Assembly: GCA_028278625.1 (NCBI GenBank)
Contig: JANQDY010000209.1
Span: 1 to 50,458, forward strand
DNA: 50,458 nucleotides
Direction of reading: 5' to 3'
From: Thermodesulfobacteriota bacterium
GTDB lineage: Bacteria; Desulfobacterota; DSM-4660; Desulfatiglandales; Desulfatiglandaceae
Positions 1-8,240 of this stretch are shown here, one piece after another (position 1 is the stretch's first letter; each line of letters opens with the position of its first letter). The position numbers and the translations under genes are program-made. A model generated the notes under the pieces. The model was given only the letters and a program-made list of their open reading frames with translations, ran no database searches and was not told where the DNA came from.

Positions 1-110
1 AAAATAGCGGTTGTCATCATGGTATAAGTCTATGAAATCAAAATCAAACAAAGCTATAAATGTTTTTACCTTTATGGTTCCGGCTTGTCCGGGTTAGGAG
101 GGAAGCATCC

Positions 111-752
111 GTGATACACATTGAACAGATGAAGGTGGGCCCCATGGCCGTATTCAGCTATATTGTGTGCTGCAGCGCGAAAAAAGAGGCACTGGTCATT
201 GATCCGGCCGGCTCGGAAGGAAAGATCCTGGACAAGATCAAAGCCCTCGGGCTCAACCTCAAATACGTGGTCAACACCCATGCCCATGCTGACCACACCT
301 GCGGCAATCGTGCCATTCTCTCACGAACAGACGCTCTGCTGGTGATACATGTGAATGACGCCGACCAGATGACCAGCGGTAAAAACAAGGCATTCAGCCT
401 GGCAATGGGGAAAAAGCCATCCCCCAGACCGGACCTAACGGTGGAAGACGGGGCGTCGATTACCATCGGAGATGAGGCCCTTCGGGTCATCTGGACCCCC
501 GGACATTCTCCCGGATCCATGTGCCTTTACAGCGAAGGCCATCTATTCACCGGCGATACCCTCTTCGTGGGAGCGGTGGGGCGGACCGACCTTGCCGGAG
601 GCGATTTTGGCACCCTATTGCTCTCAATTAAGAAACTGCTCTCATTACCCCTCGAAACGAAGGTCTGGCCCGGGCACCATTACGGTGAAGCTCCTTCATC
701 CACTCTGGACCATGAAAGCAAAACCAATCCCTATATTACGGATTTTCTGTGA
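111..752 (+). CDS. MBL-fold metallo-hydrolase (glyoxalase II-like)
   Basis: Metallo-beta-lactamase-fold hydrolase of the small glyoxalase II/YcbL type, 213 aa, with no signal peptide, so probably cytoplasmic. Family members usually hydrolyse thioesters; the substrate here is unknown. The metal-binding motif THAHADH is at residues 56-62. It is followed by TPGHSPGS, GDTLFVG and PGHHYG, which carry the remaining metal ligands. The start is taken as GTG at 111 because AGGAGG at 97-102 lies 8 bases upstream; an in-frame ATG at 60 would add 17 residues but has no such site. It converges with the GT2 gene at 800-1537 and appears monocistronic. A second, distant MBL protein is encoded at 29826-30485. 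Confidence 0.88.
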   Translation: MIHIEQMKVGPMAVFSYIVCCSAKKEALVIDPAGSEGKILDKIKALGLNLKYVVNTHAHADHTCGNRAILSRTDALLVIHVNDADQMTSGKNKAFSLAMGKKPSPRPDLTVEDGASITIGDEALRVIWTPGHSPGSMCLYSEGHLFTGDTLFVGAVGRTDLAGGDFGTLLLSIKKLLSLPLETKVWPGHHYGEAPSSTLDHESKTNPYITDFL

Positions 753-799
753 AACGCAACGCCTCGACCGCGTAAAAAAGTGCGTTTCCGCTGTCGGGT

Positions 800-1537
800 T
801 TAGAAGGTCTCTTTCTTATAGTCCCCAACTGAAAGCCATTTTTCGATAAGACAATAGAAGATAATGAAGAGATAACGGCTTCCCATCTCCTTCAGCTTCA
901 GTTTGGATTCACCGGCTCGGCGGTTTTTCCACGAATTTGGCAGAACCACATAAGAATACCCTCTTGTTATGGCTTTGAGCGGCAGTTCCACCGTCAGGTT
1001 GAAATGATGGCTTAAAAAAGGCCTGAGACCTTCAATGGTCTTTCTGTGATACATCTTAAAGGCGTTTGTGGTGTCGTTGTACTTCACCTGGAAAAGGATC
1101 CGGATGAACTGATTCACCACACGGTTCAACAGGAGTTTGTGGAGGGGATAACCTTCCACAGCCCCCCCCGCCACAAACCTGGATCCGAATACGGCGTCAT
1201 AACCCTCTTCCATTTTTCTGAAAAAGCGGACCACGTCCGTTGGAGAATCGGATCCATCGCCCATCACAATGGCGACGGCATCTCCTCCGACGGCCCTTAG
1301 ACCCGCTCTGACCGCGAGCCCGAATCCCTTTGGGGAATGATTCTTTACCCATCTCATCTCCCACATCTCTCTTTTGAGGCGTTCCAGAACCAAAGGCGTG
1401 TCATCCGTGCTGTGATCGTCCACCACAAGGATCTCAAAGGAGATGTCGCTCTGTTTTAAATGAGAGTACAGTTTTAAAACCGTTTCCTCTATGCAATCGG
1501 CCTCATTTTGAGAGGGAATAACAACTGAGAGTTTCAT
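800..1537 (-). CDS. GT2 glycosyltransferase, polyprenyl-phosphate sugar synthase-like (copy 1)
   Basis: Family 2 glycosyltransferase of the dolichol-phosphate-mannose-synthase type, 245 aa. It has the GT-A start (KLSVVIPSQNE), VVDDHST at about residues 38-44 and a GDGSD motif where the DXD metal/nucleotide site is expected. There is no long C-terminal membrane domain, as in short DPM1-like enzymes. The expected role is transfer of a sugar from a nucleotide donor to polyprenyl phosphate at the inner face of the membrane. It is the last gene of a minus-strand operon after the TPR/membrane protein and the epimerase, 7 bases after the epimerase stop, with GGAGG directly before the ATG. A paralogue is at 21610-22353; the C-terminal halves are nearly identical in protein but differ at many synonymous sites. 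The sugar and acceptor are not known. Confidence 0.88.
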   Translation of the reverse strand: MKLSVVIPSQNEADCIEETVLKLYSHLKQSDISFEILVVDDHSTDDTPLVLERLKREMWEMRWVKNHSPKGFGLAVRAGLRAVGGDAVAIVMGDGSDSPTDVVRFFRKMEEGYDAVFGSRFVAGGAVEGYPLHKLLLNRVVNQFIRILFQVKYNDTTNAFKMYHRKTIEGLRPFLSHHFNLTVELPLKAITRGYSYVVLPNSWKNRRAGESKLKLKEMGSRYLFIIFYCLIEKWLSVGDYKKETF

Positions 1538-1544
1538 GGCCTCC

Positions 1545-2618
1545 TTAACCCTCTTCCATGATGGGTTTCAAGTGGCCTTCATGGTCTTTGAGCCACTCAT
1601 GAATATGGGCCACGGTCTCGAGAATATTCCGACGGGGCTTCCAGCCGGTCAATGATTGAACACGCCGACAGTCACTGACGTAATAGGGAATGTCCCCTTG
1701 TCTTGTTTCAGGAACGCCGGAAATGGAAAATTCATTGCCCGTTACCTCACGACAGATATTCGTTAGTTCACAAAGGGAAATGCTCTGGTCTTTACCGCCC
1801 CCCACATTGAAGGTTTCACCTGTCATTCCGTCGGTCTTACTTAAAAGAGCGCTGACCAGATCGTACAAATCCTCCACATGAAGAATGTCTCGAACCTGTT
1901 TTCCCGTTCCTCCATAGCCCATATAGGCCAGGCTGCCGGGCCACAGATGTTTGGCCACCCATAGAACCACGAAGCCCTGGTCCACTTTTCCCATCTGCCA
2001 GGGACCCGTCAGAACCCCGCAACGCAGAATAAGACCGTGAACATCAAAGGCGGCAATGTATTCCTGAACCATGAGTTCGGAACAGAGTTTTGTGGCCCCA
2101 TAAAGGGATCTGGCCCCCATTAGAGGGAAATTTTCATCGAATCCGAAGGAGGAAACGCCCGGGATCTCTCCCTGGACTTCCTTTAGATAGAACCGGGTCT
2201 CGTTTTCTCCGTATTGAAGATCATTGATGATCCCCATTGGATACACCCTGCTGGTGGACAAAAACAGGATTTCCGAGCCGTACCGGCGGCAGAGCTCCAG
2301 GCAATTGAGCGTTCCCGAAAGATTGGTTTGGCAGAGGTAGGCAGGTGACTGTTGGTACCCCGCCAATACCGAAGGTTCCGCCGAACATTCCACAAGCAAA
2401 TCAAAATCGCCCGCCGCCTGGAGGTCTTCAATGATGCGCACATCCCCATGAAAAAAAGGGATCTCCATTTTTTTTAATCTCGCCAGATTTAACTCCGACC
2501 CCCGTCTGTGAAGGTTGTCCAGGGCCGTCACCCGCCAACGGGGATGGTCTCGTTTTAGGGAGATGGCGAGATTTGCCCCCACAAAACCCGCTCCTCCGGT
2601 AATCAGTACCGTTCTCAT
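1545..2618 (-). CDS. NAD-dependent epimerase/dehydratase, CDP-paratose 2-epimerase-like
   Basis: Extended short-chain dehydrogenase, 357 aa, with the N-terminal NAD-binding motif GGAGFVG and the catalytic YxxxK in SLYGATK. The N-terminal run, including ALDNLHRRGSELNLARL, is what I recall of CDP-paratose 2-epimerase-type proteins, so a nucleotide-sugar substrate is likely; the exact one is an inference. GTG at 2627 is also in frame, but ATG at 2618 sits about 10 bases after GAGG overlapping the upstream stop and is preferred. It lies between the TMTC-like/TPR gene and the GT2 gene. This suggests that it makes or alters the sugar used by that pair. The second copy of the pair, at 19-22 kb, has no such gene. 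Confidence 0.85.
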   Translation of the reverse strand: MRTVLITGGAGFVGANLAISLKRDHPRWRVTALDNLHRRGSELNLARLKKMEIPFFHGDVRIIEDLQAAGDFDLLVECSAEPSVLAGYQQSPAYLCQTNLSGTLNCLELCRRYGSEILFLSTSRVYPMGIINDLQYGENETRFYLKEVQGEIPGVSSFGFDENFPLMGARSLYGATKLCSELMVQEYIAAFDVHGLILRCGVLTGPWQMGKVDQGFVVLWVAKHLWPGSLAYMGYGGTGKQVRDILHVEDLYDLVSALLSKTDGMTGETFNVGGGKDQSISLCELTNICREVTGNEFSISGVPETRQGDIPYYVSDCRRVQSLTGWKPRRNILETVAHIHEWLKDHEGHLKPIMEEG

Positions 2619-2630
2619 GGTATTCACACC

Positions 2631-5018
2631 TCAGTGAACTGAAGAAAGTTCCCTGTAAAACTCTGAATCTCTGATGGTCTCGAGATCCTTATCGGTTTTC
2701 AGCAAATTCCAGTCATGGAAACCGTTTTCCACAGCTTTTCGAAGAGCGTCTACGGATTCTTTCACCCTGTTCTCCAGGGCATAAAGGCATGCCATATTAT
2801 AATAGACCGTCGGTTTAACGGCGGGGTTTATTCTCATGGCTTCATTGTAATGATCAATGGCCTCTGACGTTCTTCCCTGGTCTGCCAGCTCATCTGCAAG
2901 GGCCACATGCGCCTCCACAAAATAGGGCTTCATCCGCACTGCATTCCGATAATATTCCACGGCCTTGCTACCCCGACCCGAACCGGAAAGTGTTAATCCC
3001 AGTTGAAATTGGGCTCTGGCATTCTCAGGCCTAAGGCGCAAGGCCTCCCTATAATGGGTCACGGCGTTGTCGGTATGGCCCAGAGCCGCATAGGCCCCGG
3101 CCAGATTGTAGTGGGCGCCCGCGTGATCCCGCTGAACCTCCAATACCTTCTTGTAGTGCGGGACGGCTTCCCGGAGTTTACCACTCCTTGCCAGGGCATT
3201 TCCCAAATTCACCCTGGCGTTAACAAAACCTGGCCGATACCGAAGGGCCCGTAAATAATGATGAACCGCCTTTTCAGCGATTCCCTTGCTCATAAAGGCA
3301 TTGCCGAGGTTGTAATGGATATCGGGATCATCGGATTTGAGATTAAGCGCCTTCTGATATTCAGATATGGCCTCATCGATCCGACCCGCCCGAAAAAAGG
3401 TGTTGGCAAGGTTGAAGTGGGCATTGACGTTTTCCTCTTTCAAGGCCAGCGCCTTTTGATAATGGGCCACTGCCTCATCAAAACGACCATCTTCCGCAAG
3501 GATGTTGCCAAGGTTTACGTGAGCCCGTACAAAATCAGGGTCAGTTTCAAGGACTGCCAAATACGCCTTGGCCGCTTCCCGCTTCCTCCCGTTTTCCGCC
3601 AGAATGCGTCCGTAGTTATACCTGCCATCCGTAAATCCCGGGCAGATCCGCAATGCCGCTTCAAAATGGTGTATGGCCTTTTCTGAATTCCCCTGTGCCT
3701 CATAAGCGCGGGCCAGACCGTTGTGGGCCACATAATTGTCGGATACCACCTCGAGCCCGTGTTTGAAAAGGGTTTCACTGTCAGACCAATACCCGACCTG
3801 CCGCCATGTCAAACCAGCCAAAACAACCACGCATGCCATTCCCGAAAACGTGAGGATTTTCCTGCCGTGGGGAACGGTTTTAAGCAAATCCGAAAGTCCC
3901 CAGACAATCATTATGAAAATCCCTATGAGTGGTATATAGGCATACCGGTCCGCGGTGAAATGCCGCCCCACCTGCACCAGTTGTATTACCGGTACAAACG
4001 TTCCCAAGAACCAAAACCAGCCCACAGCCAGGTATGGACGACGCTTCCGGGCCAGAACCACGCCCAGGGACATGACCGAAAGGAACGCAGCCGATGCAAA
4101 AACCTGCCACAGAGGTATGGTGCGGTGAGGGTAGAAGACCGTGAGGTCATGGGGACAAAATGCTTTCCAGAGATACATGACATAGGAGACCACGGCATTT
4201 GAGATCCGGGTTCCAATGGGCAAAACATCGATGGTGGAGAGCGCACCGCCCCTTTGCTGCGCCACAAAGCCTGCAACGGCAATGAGAAAGGTAATGAAGA
4301 AAAGGGGAATTTTCTCCATTACGGGGCCATATTTTGCCAGGCCCTCCTTTCCGGGTTGGTCACCCTTTGAAGGAGAAGCAGCAAAACGTTCAAGGGGCCA
4401 ATAGTCAAGCAACAGCAACACAAAGGGAAGGGTCACGATCATGGGTTTGGCCATTCCCCCAAGGATGAAAAACAGGATGACAAGACAATACCAACCGACT
4501 TTGTGCTTCTCCAGATATCGCAAATAGCTCAAGAGGCTCAGCATCCAGAAAAGGGTGCAAAGGGTTCCTTTTCGTTCCGCTATCCAGACAATGGGCTCCA
4601 CGTTCAAGGGATGTAAGGCAAACAATGCGGCGACGAAACCGCTCCGTATCGGCTCTCCGGTCATCCGATGGAAGATACGGAATAACAGGAGCGTGCTCGC
4701 AATGTGCAACAACAGATTTGTCAGATGGTGCCAGAAAGGATTGAGCCCGAAAAACTCGCACACCAACATATGGCTCAACCAAGTGGCAGGGTGCCAGTTG
4801 GCTACATCCAAGGTTCTAAAAGCCCACCCGATGCCCTCGACCGTCATGCCCTTCTGAACCTGTCGGTTGTGTGTCACATAAAGCTCATCATCATAATTGA
4901 TGAAATCATGTCCCGTCGCTTGCCAGAAAACGATGAGGACCAGCAACAGAAGCACGAGAGATATCCACAAAGGCAACTGCCTTTCGAAGACGGAATTATC
5001 TGTTCTTTGATCATCCAT
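2631..5018 (-). CDS. TMTC-like membrane protein with C-terminal TPR domain (copy 1)
   Basis: 795-aa protein in two parts. Residues 1 to about 425 hold roughly ten hydrophobic segments with the first loop acidic motif NYDDELYV, then WHPATWLSHML, AERKGTLCTLFW and a segment ending LLLLDYWPL. This pattern matches the GT-C-like membrane part of TMTC (transmembrane and TPR) proteins. From about residue 430 there are nine regular 34-residue TPRs plus a divergent tenth, ending GFHDW...FYREL. Animal TMTCs are O-mannosyltransferases, so a protein O-glycosyltransferase role is plausible but inferred. It is first in an operon with an epimerase and a DPM1-like GT2. The paralogue at 19171-21582 has the same number of repeats. 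The ribosome-binding site is weak (AAGAG). Confidence 0.85.
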   Translation of the reverse strand: MDDQRTDNSVFERQLPLWISLVLLLLVLIVFWQATGHDFINYDDELYVTHNRQVQKGMTVEGIGWAFRTLDVANWHPATWLSHMLVCEFFGLNPFWHHLTNLLLHIASTLLLFRIFHRMTGEPIRSGFVAALFALHPLNVEPIVWIAERKGTLCTLFWMLSLLSYLRYLEKHKVGWYCLVILFFILGGMAKPMIVTLPFVLLLLDYWPLERFAASPSKGDQPGKEGLAKYGPVMEKIPLFFITFLIAVAGFVAQQRGGALSTIDVLPIGTRISNAVVSYVMYLWKAFCPHDLTVFYPHRTIPLWQVFASAAFLSVMSLGVVLARKRRPYLAVGWFWFLGTFVPVIQLVQVGRHFTADRYAYIPLIGIFIMIVWGLSDLLKTVPHGRKILTFSGMACVVVLAGLTWRQVGYWSDSETLFKHGLEVVSDNYVAHNGLARAYEAQGNSEKAIHHFEAALRICPGFTDGRYNYGRILAENGRKREAAKAYLAVLETDPDFVRAHVNLGNILAEDGRFDEAVAHYQKALALKEENVNAHFNLANTFFRAGRIDEAISEYQKALNLKSDDPDIHYNLGNAFMSKGIAEKAVHHYLRALRYRPGFVNARVNLGNALARSGKLREAVPHYKKVLEVQRDHAGAHYNLAGAYAALGHTDNAVTHYREALRLRPENARAQFQLGLTLSGSGRGSKAVEYYRNAVRMKPYFVEAHVALADELADQGRTSEAIDHYNEAMRINPAVKPTVYYNMACLYALENRVKESVDALRKAVENGFHDWNLLKTDKDLETIRDSEFYRELSSVH

Positions 5019-5063
5019 ACGGACTTGCTCTTAACCCCCTATCGGCATTCTTGAATGGTTTTT

Positions 5064-5987
5064 TCATGTAATGCCTCCAGCCCCGGAACACAGGAAGCCG
5101 GAAACCAGGTCTGCGAGCCCCAAGATCGCATCGGCTCTCAGATGACATTCGATGGAACGGTCAAAAAGAACGGAGAGGTTCGCCGGAAACTCCCGGTCTC
5201 CGAACCACATAACGTAATAGACGGGCACCTTCGGAAACGGCAGAAAACGGTAGGCCAGATCTCCCATATGAAGGGATGCGCCTCCCAAGGCCTCGGCCGC
5301 AATCCTGAACCCGTCAGGGTCATTCCCGTAGCGTGACAGCAGAGGATTCACATCAATTTCATGGGGGCCTTTGAAAAAATGGCCGGTCTTAAGATCCTGC
5401 GCGCCAACCCGGTCCCCGGTTATTGTTTCCGGACCGGCGTTGATCAGATAAACCAGGCAAAGGAGTTCCAGCAGGGGGTTATCGACAAATTCCCGGGAGC
5501 CCCCCTTTTCCAGAAAAATGCATCGCGTTTGTTGATCCACCAGGATATGCCTATTGAGAAATGGAACGATCCAGCCCTTTGGAGGCATTTTTGAAACCAG
5601 GGCCAGCCCGCAGACCTCGTCCATATCCCGGTCTGCCAGGGTCTCCCAGTATTCGGCCGGGACCGTGACCCTTCCCCGGACCCTGCCCACCGCATGTCCG
5701 GCTATCTCATTGCGCCGCCTCTCCTGCATCCGAAGATATCCCTCGCCAAAAGGATAGGCACCCTCCCGAAACAGATCGCAGGGAAAATCATCACAATCCT
5801 TCAGGCAGTGCTGAATCCCTTTTTCCAAGGCGCAGGCCAGTATCCGGCAGGGTGCTCCCAGAATCCGTTCCTGGGACGCCATCTTCAAAGCGGCTTCACG
5901 GCTCTGTGCCGGGCCGCAAGTGCCGCAAACACCGTCTTCTCTCAGGCGGCAAACATCACAGTTGATCCCGCAGGCGCCGGTGGGCAA
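5064..5987 (-). CDS. DUF3786 protein with Cys-rich N-terminus
   Basis: 307-aa protein. The first 75 or so residues are rich in cysteine (ACGINCDVCRLREDGVCGTC, then two further Cys clusters including CLKDCDDFPC) and resemble DUF3795-type putative metal or Fe-S binding segments. The remainder resembles DUF3786, a domain common in anaerobic sulfate reducers, with the recognisable stretch on phosphate-like loop-free beta strands around VYYVMWFGDREFP. Function is unknown; a redox or corrinoid-related role is only a guess. The start is TTG at 5987, chosen because GGAGGG lies about 6 bases upstream. It follows the enoyl-CoA hydratase-family gene by 21 bases, so the two are probably cotranscribed. 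Confidence 0.78.
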   Translation of the reverse strand: MPTGACGINCDVCRLREDGVCGTCGPAQSREAALKMASQERILGAPCRILACALEKGIQHCLKDCDDFPCDLFREGAYPFGEGYLRMQERRRNEIAGHAVGRVRGRVTVPAEYWETLADRDMDEVCGLALVSKMPPKGWIVPFLNRHILVDQQTRCIFLEKGGSREFVDNPLLELLCLVYLINAGPETITGDRVGAQDLKTGHFFKGPHEIDVNPLLSRYGNDPDGFRIAAEALGGASLHMGDLAYRFLPFPKVPVYYVMWFGDREFPANLSVLFDRSIECHLRADAILGLADLVSGFLCSGAGGIT

Positions 5988-6008
5988 ACCGATCCCTCCC
6001 TCATGGAA

Positions 6009-6725
6009 TTACACATGGAACCGGCCTGACTCGATAACCGGCGGATCGACCTCATCAAAAACACGGATGATCTGTTTGTACATCCGATGCTTCATCTCGG
6101 AAATGATTTCCCGCCGCTTATTCTGCGCTTTGGCAAAGGCCAGCGTCTCACGCATCAGGTCATCCATATGACAGGCTTTCGTGACGATGTGATGGGCTTC
6201 GCACTCTTCGGCCGTTGCACGCTTGCCCGTGTACTGCAGTTCTTCGAATTTATAGCCGGGAATCGCCTTTTGAATCATCGCTATCATGCCGGGCAGAAAA
6301 GGAATCCCAAGGTCCACTTCCGGAAAGCAGAAATACCCCCGGTCGGAGCGCATAAACCGGAAGTCAAAGGCGCAGGCCAGTATGGCACCCCCTGCAAAGG
6401 CGTGCCCCGAAATGGCACAATAGGTGAGCATGGGATATAACAGAACCCGCTTAAACAGCCCATTCATTGAATAGAAGAAATCCTTTGCCCTTTGAAAATC
6501 CCCCTTTTGTATGTGCGGGACCAGCCACTCAAGATCAATACCGTTTGAAAAAATCTTCTCATGGGAAGAGGTGACGATGAGATTGTTGGCCTCTGTTTCC
6601 CCTTCAATACGATCCAGTACCTCCATAAACCCGGCGATGAAGCCAGGATTAAAGCGATTCTCACCGTCATTTAACGTAAGAATCGCCGTTTTTTCATCAA
6701 TTACCCAATCAATGGCAGCCATCAT
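6009..6725 (-). CDS. Enoyl-CoA hydratase/isomerase family protein
   Basis: Crotonase-fold protein of 238 aa. It has the oxyanion-hole region AISGHAFAGGAILACAFDFR and the motif FPEVDLGIPF, whose Glu is the position of the catalytic acid in delta3,delta2-enoyl-CoA isomerases. A second catalytic Glu typical of hydratases is not evident in the AGGAI helix, so an isomerase is somewhat more likely than a hydratase. Its ATG overlaps the stop of the upstream HATPase gene by four bases (ATGA), so translation is coupled. AGGAAAGGAAA precedes the double ATG. The pairing of a beta-oxidation-type enzyme with an anti-sigma-like kinase is uncommon and may be just positional. Confidence 0.86.
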   Translation of the reverse strand: MMAAIDWVIDEKTAILTLNDGENRFNPGFIAGFMEVLDRIEGETEANNLIVTSSHEKIFSNGIDLEWLVPHIQKGDFQRAKDFFYSMNGLFKRVLLYPMLTYCAISGHAFAGGAILACAFDFRFMRSDRGYFCFPEVDLGIPFLPGMIAMIQKAIPGYKFEELQYTGKRATAEECEAHHIVTKACHMDDLMRETLAFAKAQNKRREIISEMKHRMYKQIIRVFDEVDPPVIESGRFHV

Positions 6726-7153
6726 GATTTCCTTTCCTGTAAGTTATGGCGATCCTTACTAAACGCCAGGGTCAGACGGTTTTGTCTCTCAGCTCGGGCA
6801 TATGTTATCTTGCTCGCCATTTTCTTTGCAAAATAGATCCCGAGTCCTCCGACATCACGCTCCCATAAACCTGATGAAACATCGGGATCAGGCGCCTCAA
6901 AAATGTTAAAGGGCCTTCCGCTGTCAACAATCTCCAGAACAAAGGCGTCTTTTTTCGAAAGACACCGGACCAGCACATCGCCCCCCGATTCCGGGTAGGC
7001 GTAATTGACGATATTGACCAGAATCTCTTCAGCCGCCAGCCGAATTTCAGAAACCCGGCCCACCGGAAATCCTGATCCTTTGGCTTCCTTCAGAACAAAA
7101 TCAAGAAGGATTTCAATGTATATCATTTGGGCGGGCCGAACCATGCTGACCAT
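6722..7153 (-). CDS. HATPase-domain anti-sigma factor kinase, RsbW/SpoIIAB-like
   Basis: 143-aa GHKL ATPase domain of the serine-kinase anti-sigma type. The N box is visible in RLAAEEILVNIVNYAYP, the G1 region as EIVDSGRPFNI, and the G2 region as VGGLGIYFAKKMA. Such proteins bind a sigma factor, or another target, and phosphorylate a STAS-domain antagonist. The STAS partner is the next gene upstream, 76 bases away. No sigma factor or PP2C phosphatase gene is in the window, so the target is unknown. The site before the ATG at 7153 is weak; ATG at 7144 is an alternative start. Confidence 0.85.
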   Translation of the reverse strand: MVSMVRPAQMIYIEILLDFVLKEAKGSGFPVGRVSEIRLAAEEILVNIVNYAYPESGGDVLVRCLSKKDAFVLEIVDSGRPFNIFEAPDPDVSSGLWERDVGGLGIYFAKKMASKITYARAERQNRLTLAFSKDRHNLQERKS

Positions 7154-7229
7154 TATGTGACATCTTCCTTTGATCGCAAAGCATTCTTCTTAGGCTTATA
7201 CCAGGATTCCAAAGCCTTGCCTCACTACC

Positions 7230-7565
7230 TCACACGACTTTAAGGGCCTCATTCAGAGACGCGTAAATGGGAATGATGGTGTTGAATCCGGAAATCTCAA
7301 AAATTTCTTTGACCGTATCATGAACGGATGCGATGGCGATTATCCCGTTTTTGGCCTGTATTTTCTTGGTCGTGACGAGGACACTTCGAAGTCCGGCGCT
7401 GCTGATATAGTCCAGATCTTCCAGGTTCACGATGACCTTTATGACACCTTCATTAATGAGGTCGCTCATAAACGTTTCAAATTCCGGCGCTGAAAGGGCG
7501 TCCATGCGTCCTTCCACTGAAACCATGGTACAGCCTCCCTTTTGACCGGCGTTTCGGATCTTCAT
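7230..7565 (-). CDS. STAS-domain anti-anti-sigma factor
   Basis: 111-aa single STAS domain. The phosphorylatable serine is in the expected loop, in DLDYISSAGLRSVL, where family members are phosphorylated by the RsbW-type kinase to switch partner binding. It is the first gene of a short minus-strand operon (STAS, HATPase, enoyl-CoA hydratase-like, DUF3786). GGAGG lies about 8 bases before the ATG. A well-formed sigma70-type promoter sits upstream at 7657-7685. Confidence 0.88.
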   Translation of the reverse strand: MKIRNAGQKGGCTMVSVEGRMDALSAPEFETFMSDLINEGVIKVIVNLEDLDYISSAGLRSVLVTTKKIQAKNGIIAIASVHDTVKEIFEISGFNTIIPIYASLNEALKVV

Positions 7566-7656
7566 CGGTTCCTCCCGCTATTTTGAAAAGAGTTGCATTC
7601 CAAGCAGATGCAAGCCGGGTTAAACGTCCGCAAAAGGCGCATCCGCCGGTCGATGC

Positions 7657-7685
7657 AGTATAAGTCATCGGTGTTTTCAAGTCAA
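7657..7685 (-). promoter_or_regulatory. Sigma70-type promoter of the STAS operon
   Basis: On the minus strand, TTGACT (7680-7685) and TATACT (7657-7662) are separated by 17 bases; each matches the consensus at five of six positions. It would start transcription about 85 bases upstream of the STAS gene. It lies in the gap between the divergent STAS and thioesterase genes. Confidence 0.6.
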
Positions 7686-7768
7686 AGGGCTCATTTTGCA
7701 ATTTTGGTTGATTCCAGATGGGCAGTTTGATACTGATTTCCCCATCACTCATTCAGGAGGCGAAAACA

Positions 7769-8236
7769 ATGAAACAGTTGAACCCGGATCATGTGGCGGC
7801 GGTTAAAGCAAGGGTGAACAATTGTCCCTTTTTCAATCTCATTTCAATGAAGATCGACACCCTAGAGATGGGCCGCTCATTTTTGGAAGTGGAAGTTCAA
7901 GAAAAGCACCTCCAGCCCTACGGCATGGTTCATGGCGGCGTCTATTCCACCTTAATAGACGCGGCCGCCTTTTGGGCCGCCTACTCGACCATTGACCCGT
8001 CGTTGGGAATGACCACCGTTGAGATGAAACTCAATTATCTGGCGCCGGCTTCATCGGGGCGCTTTATTGCCAGGGGCAAATGCATCAAAACCGGGAAAAC
8101 CATCTGTCTGAGTGAAGCCACCATCTTTGATCAGAACGAGAGGATACTGGCCCACGGAACCTCCACGCTCATGATCCTCAGTTCCTTGGAACTTCAGGAG
8201 CAAGGGTCCCTTCCCCCCAAATACCTGACGTCCTAA
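7769..8236 (+). CDS. PaaI-type hotdog thioesterase
   Basis: 155-aa single hotdog domain of the PaaI/YbgC-like acyl-CoA thioesterase group. The active-site region reads YGMVHGGVYSTLIDAAAFWA, with HGG followed by an acidic Asp on the long helix as expected. It probably hydrolyses an acyl-CoA or aryl-CoA in the cytoplasm; the substrate is not predictable. The start is ATG at 7769 because AGGAGG (7755-7760) lies 8 bases upstream; the longer in-frame ATG at 7718 lacks a site. It is convergent with the MscS gene, with only 4 bases between stops. Confidence 0.88.
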   Translation: MKQLNPDHVAAVKARVNNCPFFNLISMKIDTLEMGRSFLEVEVQEKHLQPYGMVHGGVYSTLIDAAAFWAAYSTIDPSLGMTTVEMKLNYLAPASSGRFIARGKCIKTGKTICLSEATIFDQNERILAHGTSTLMILSSLELQEQGSLPPKYLTS

Positions 8237-8240
8237 CCGA

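Noticed and set aside
2631..5018. TPR gene as a kinase- or methyltransferase-linked TPR protein
   Set aside because: No kinase or methyltransferase motif is present; the N-terminal half is a multi-pass membrane domain matching the TMTC pattern.
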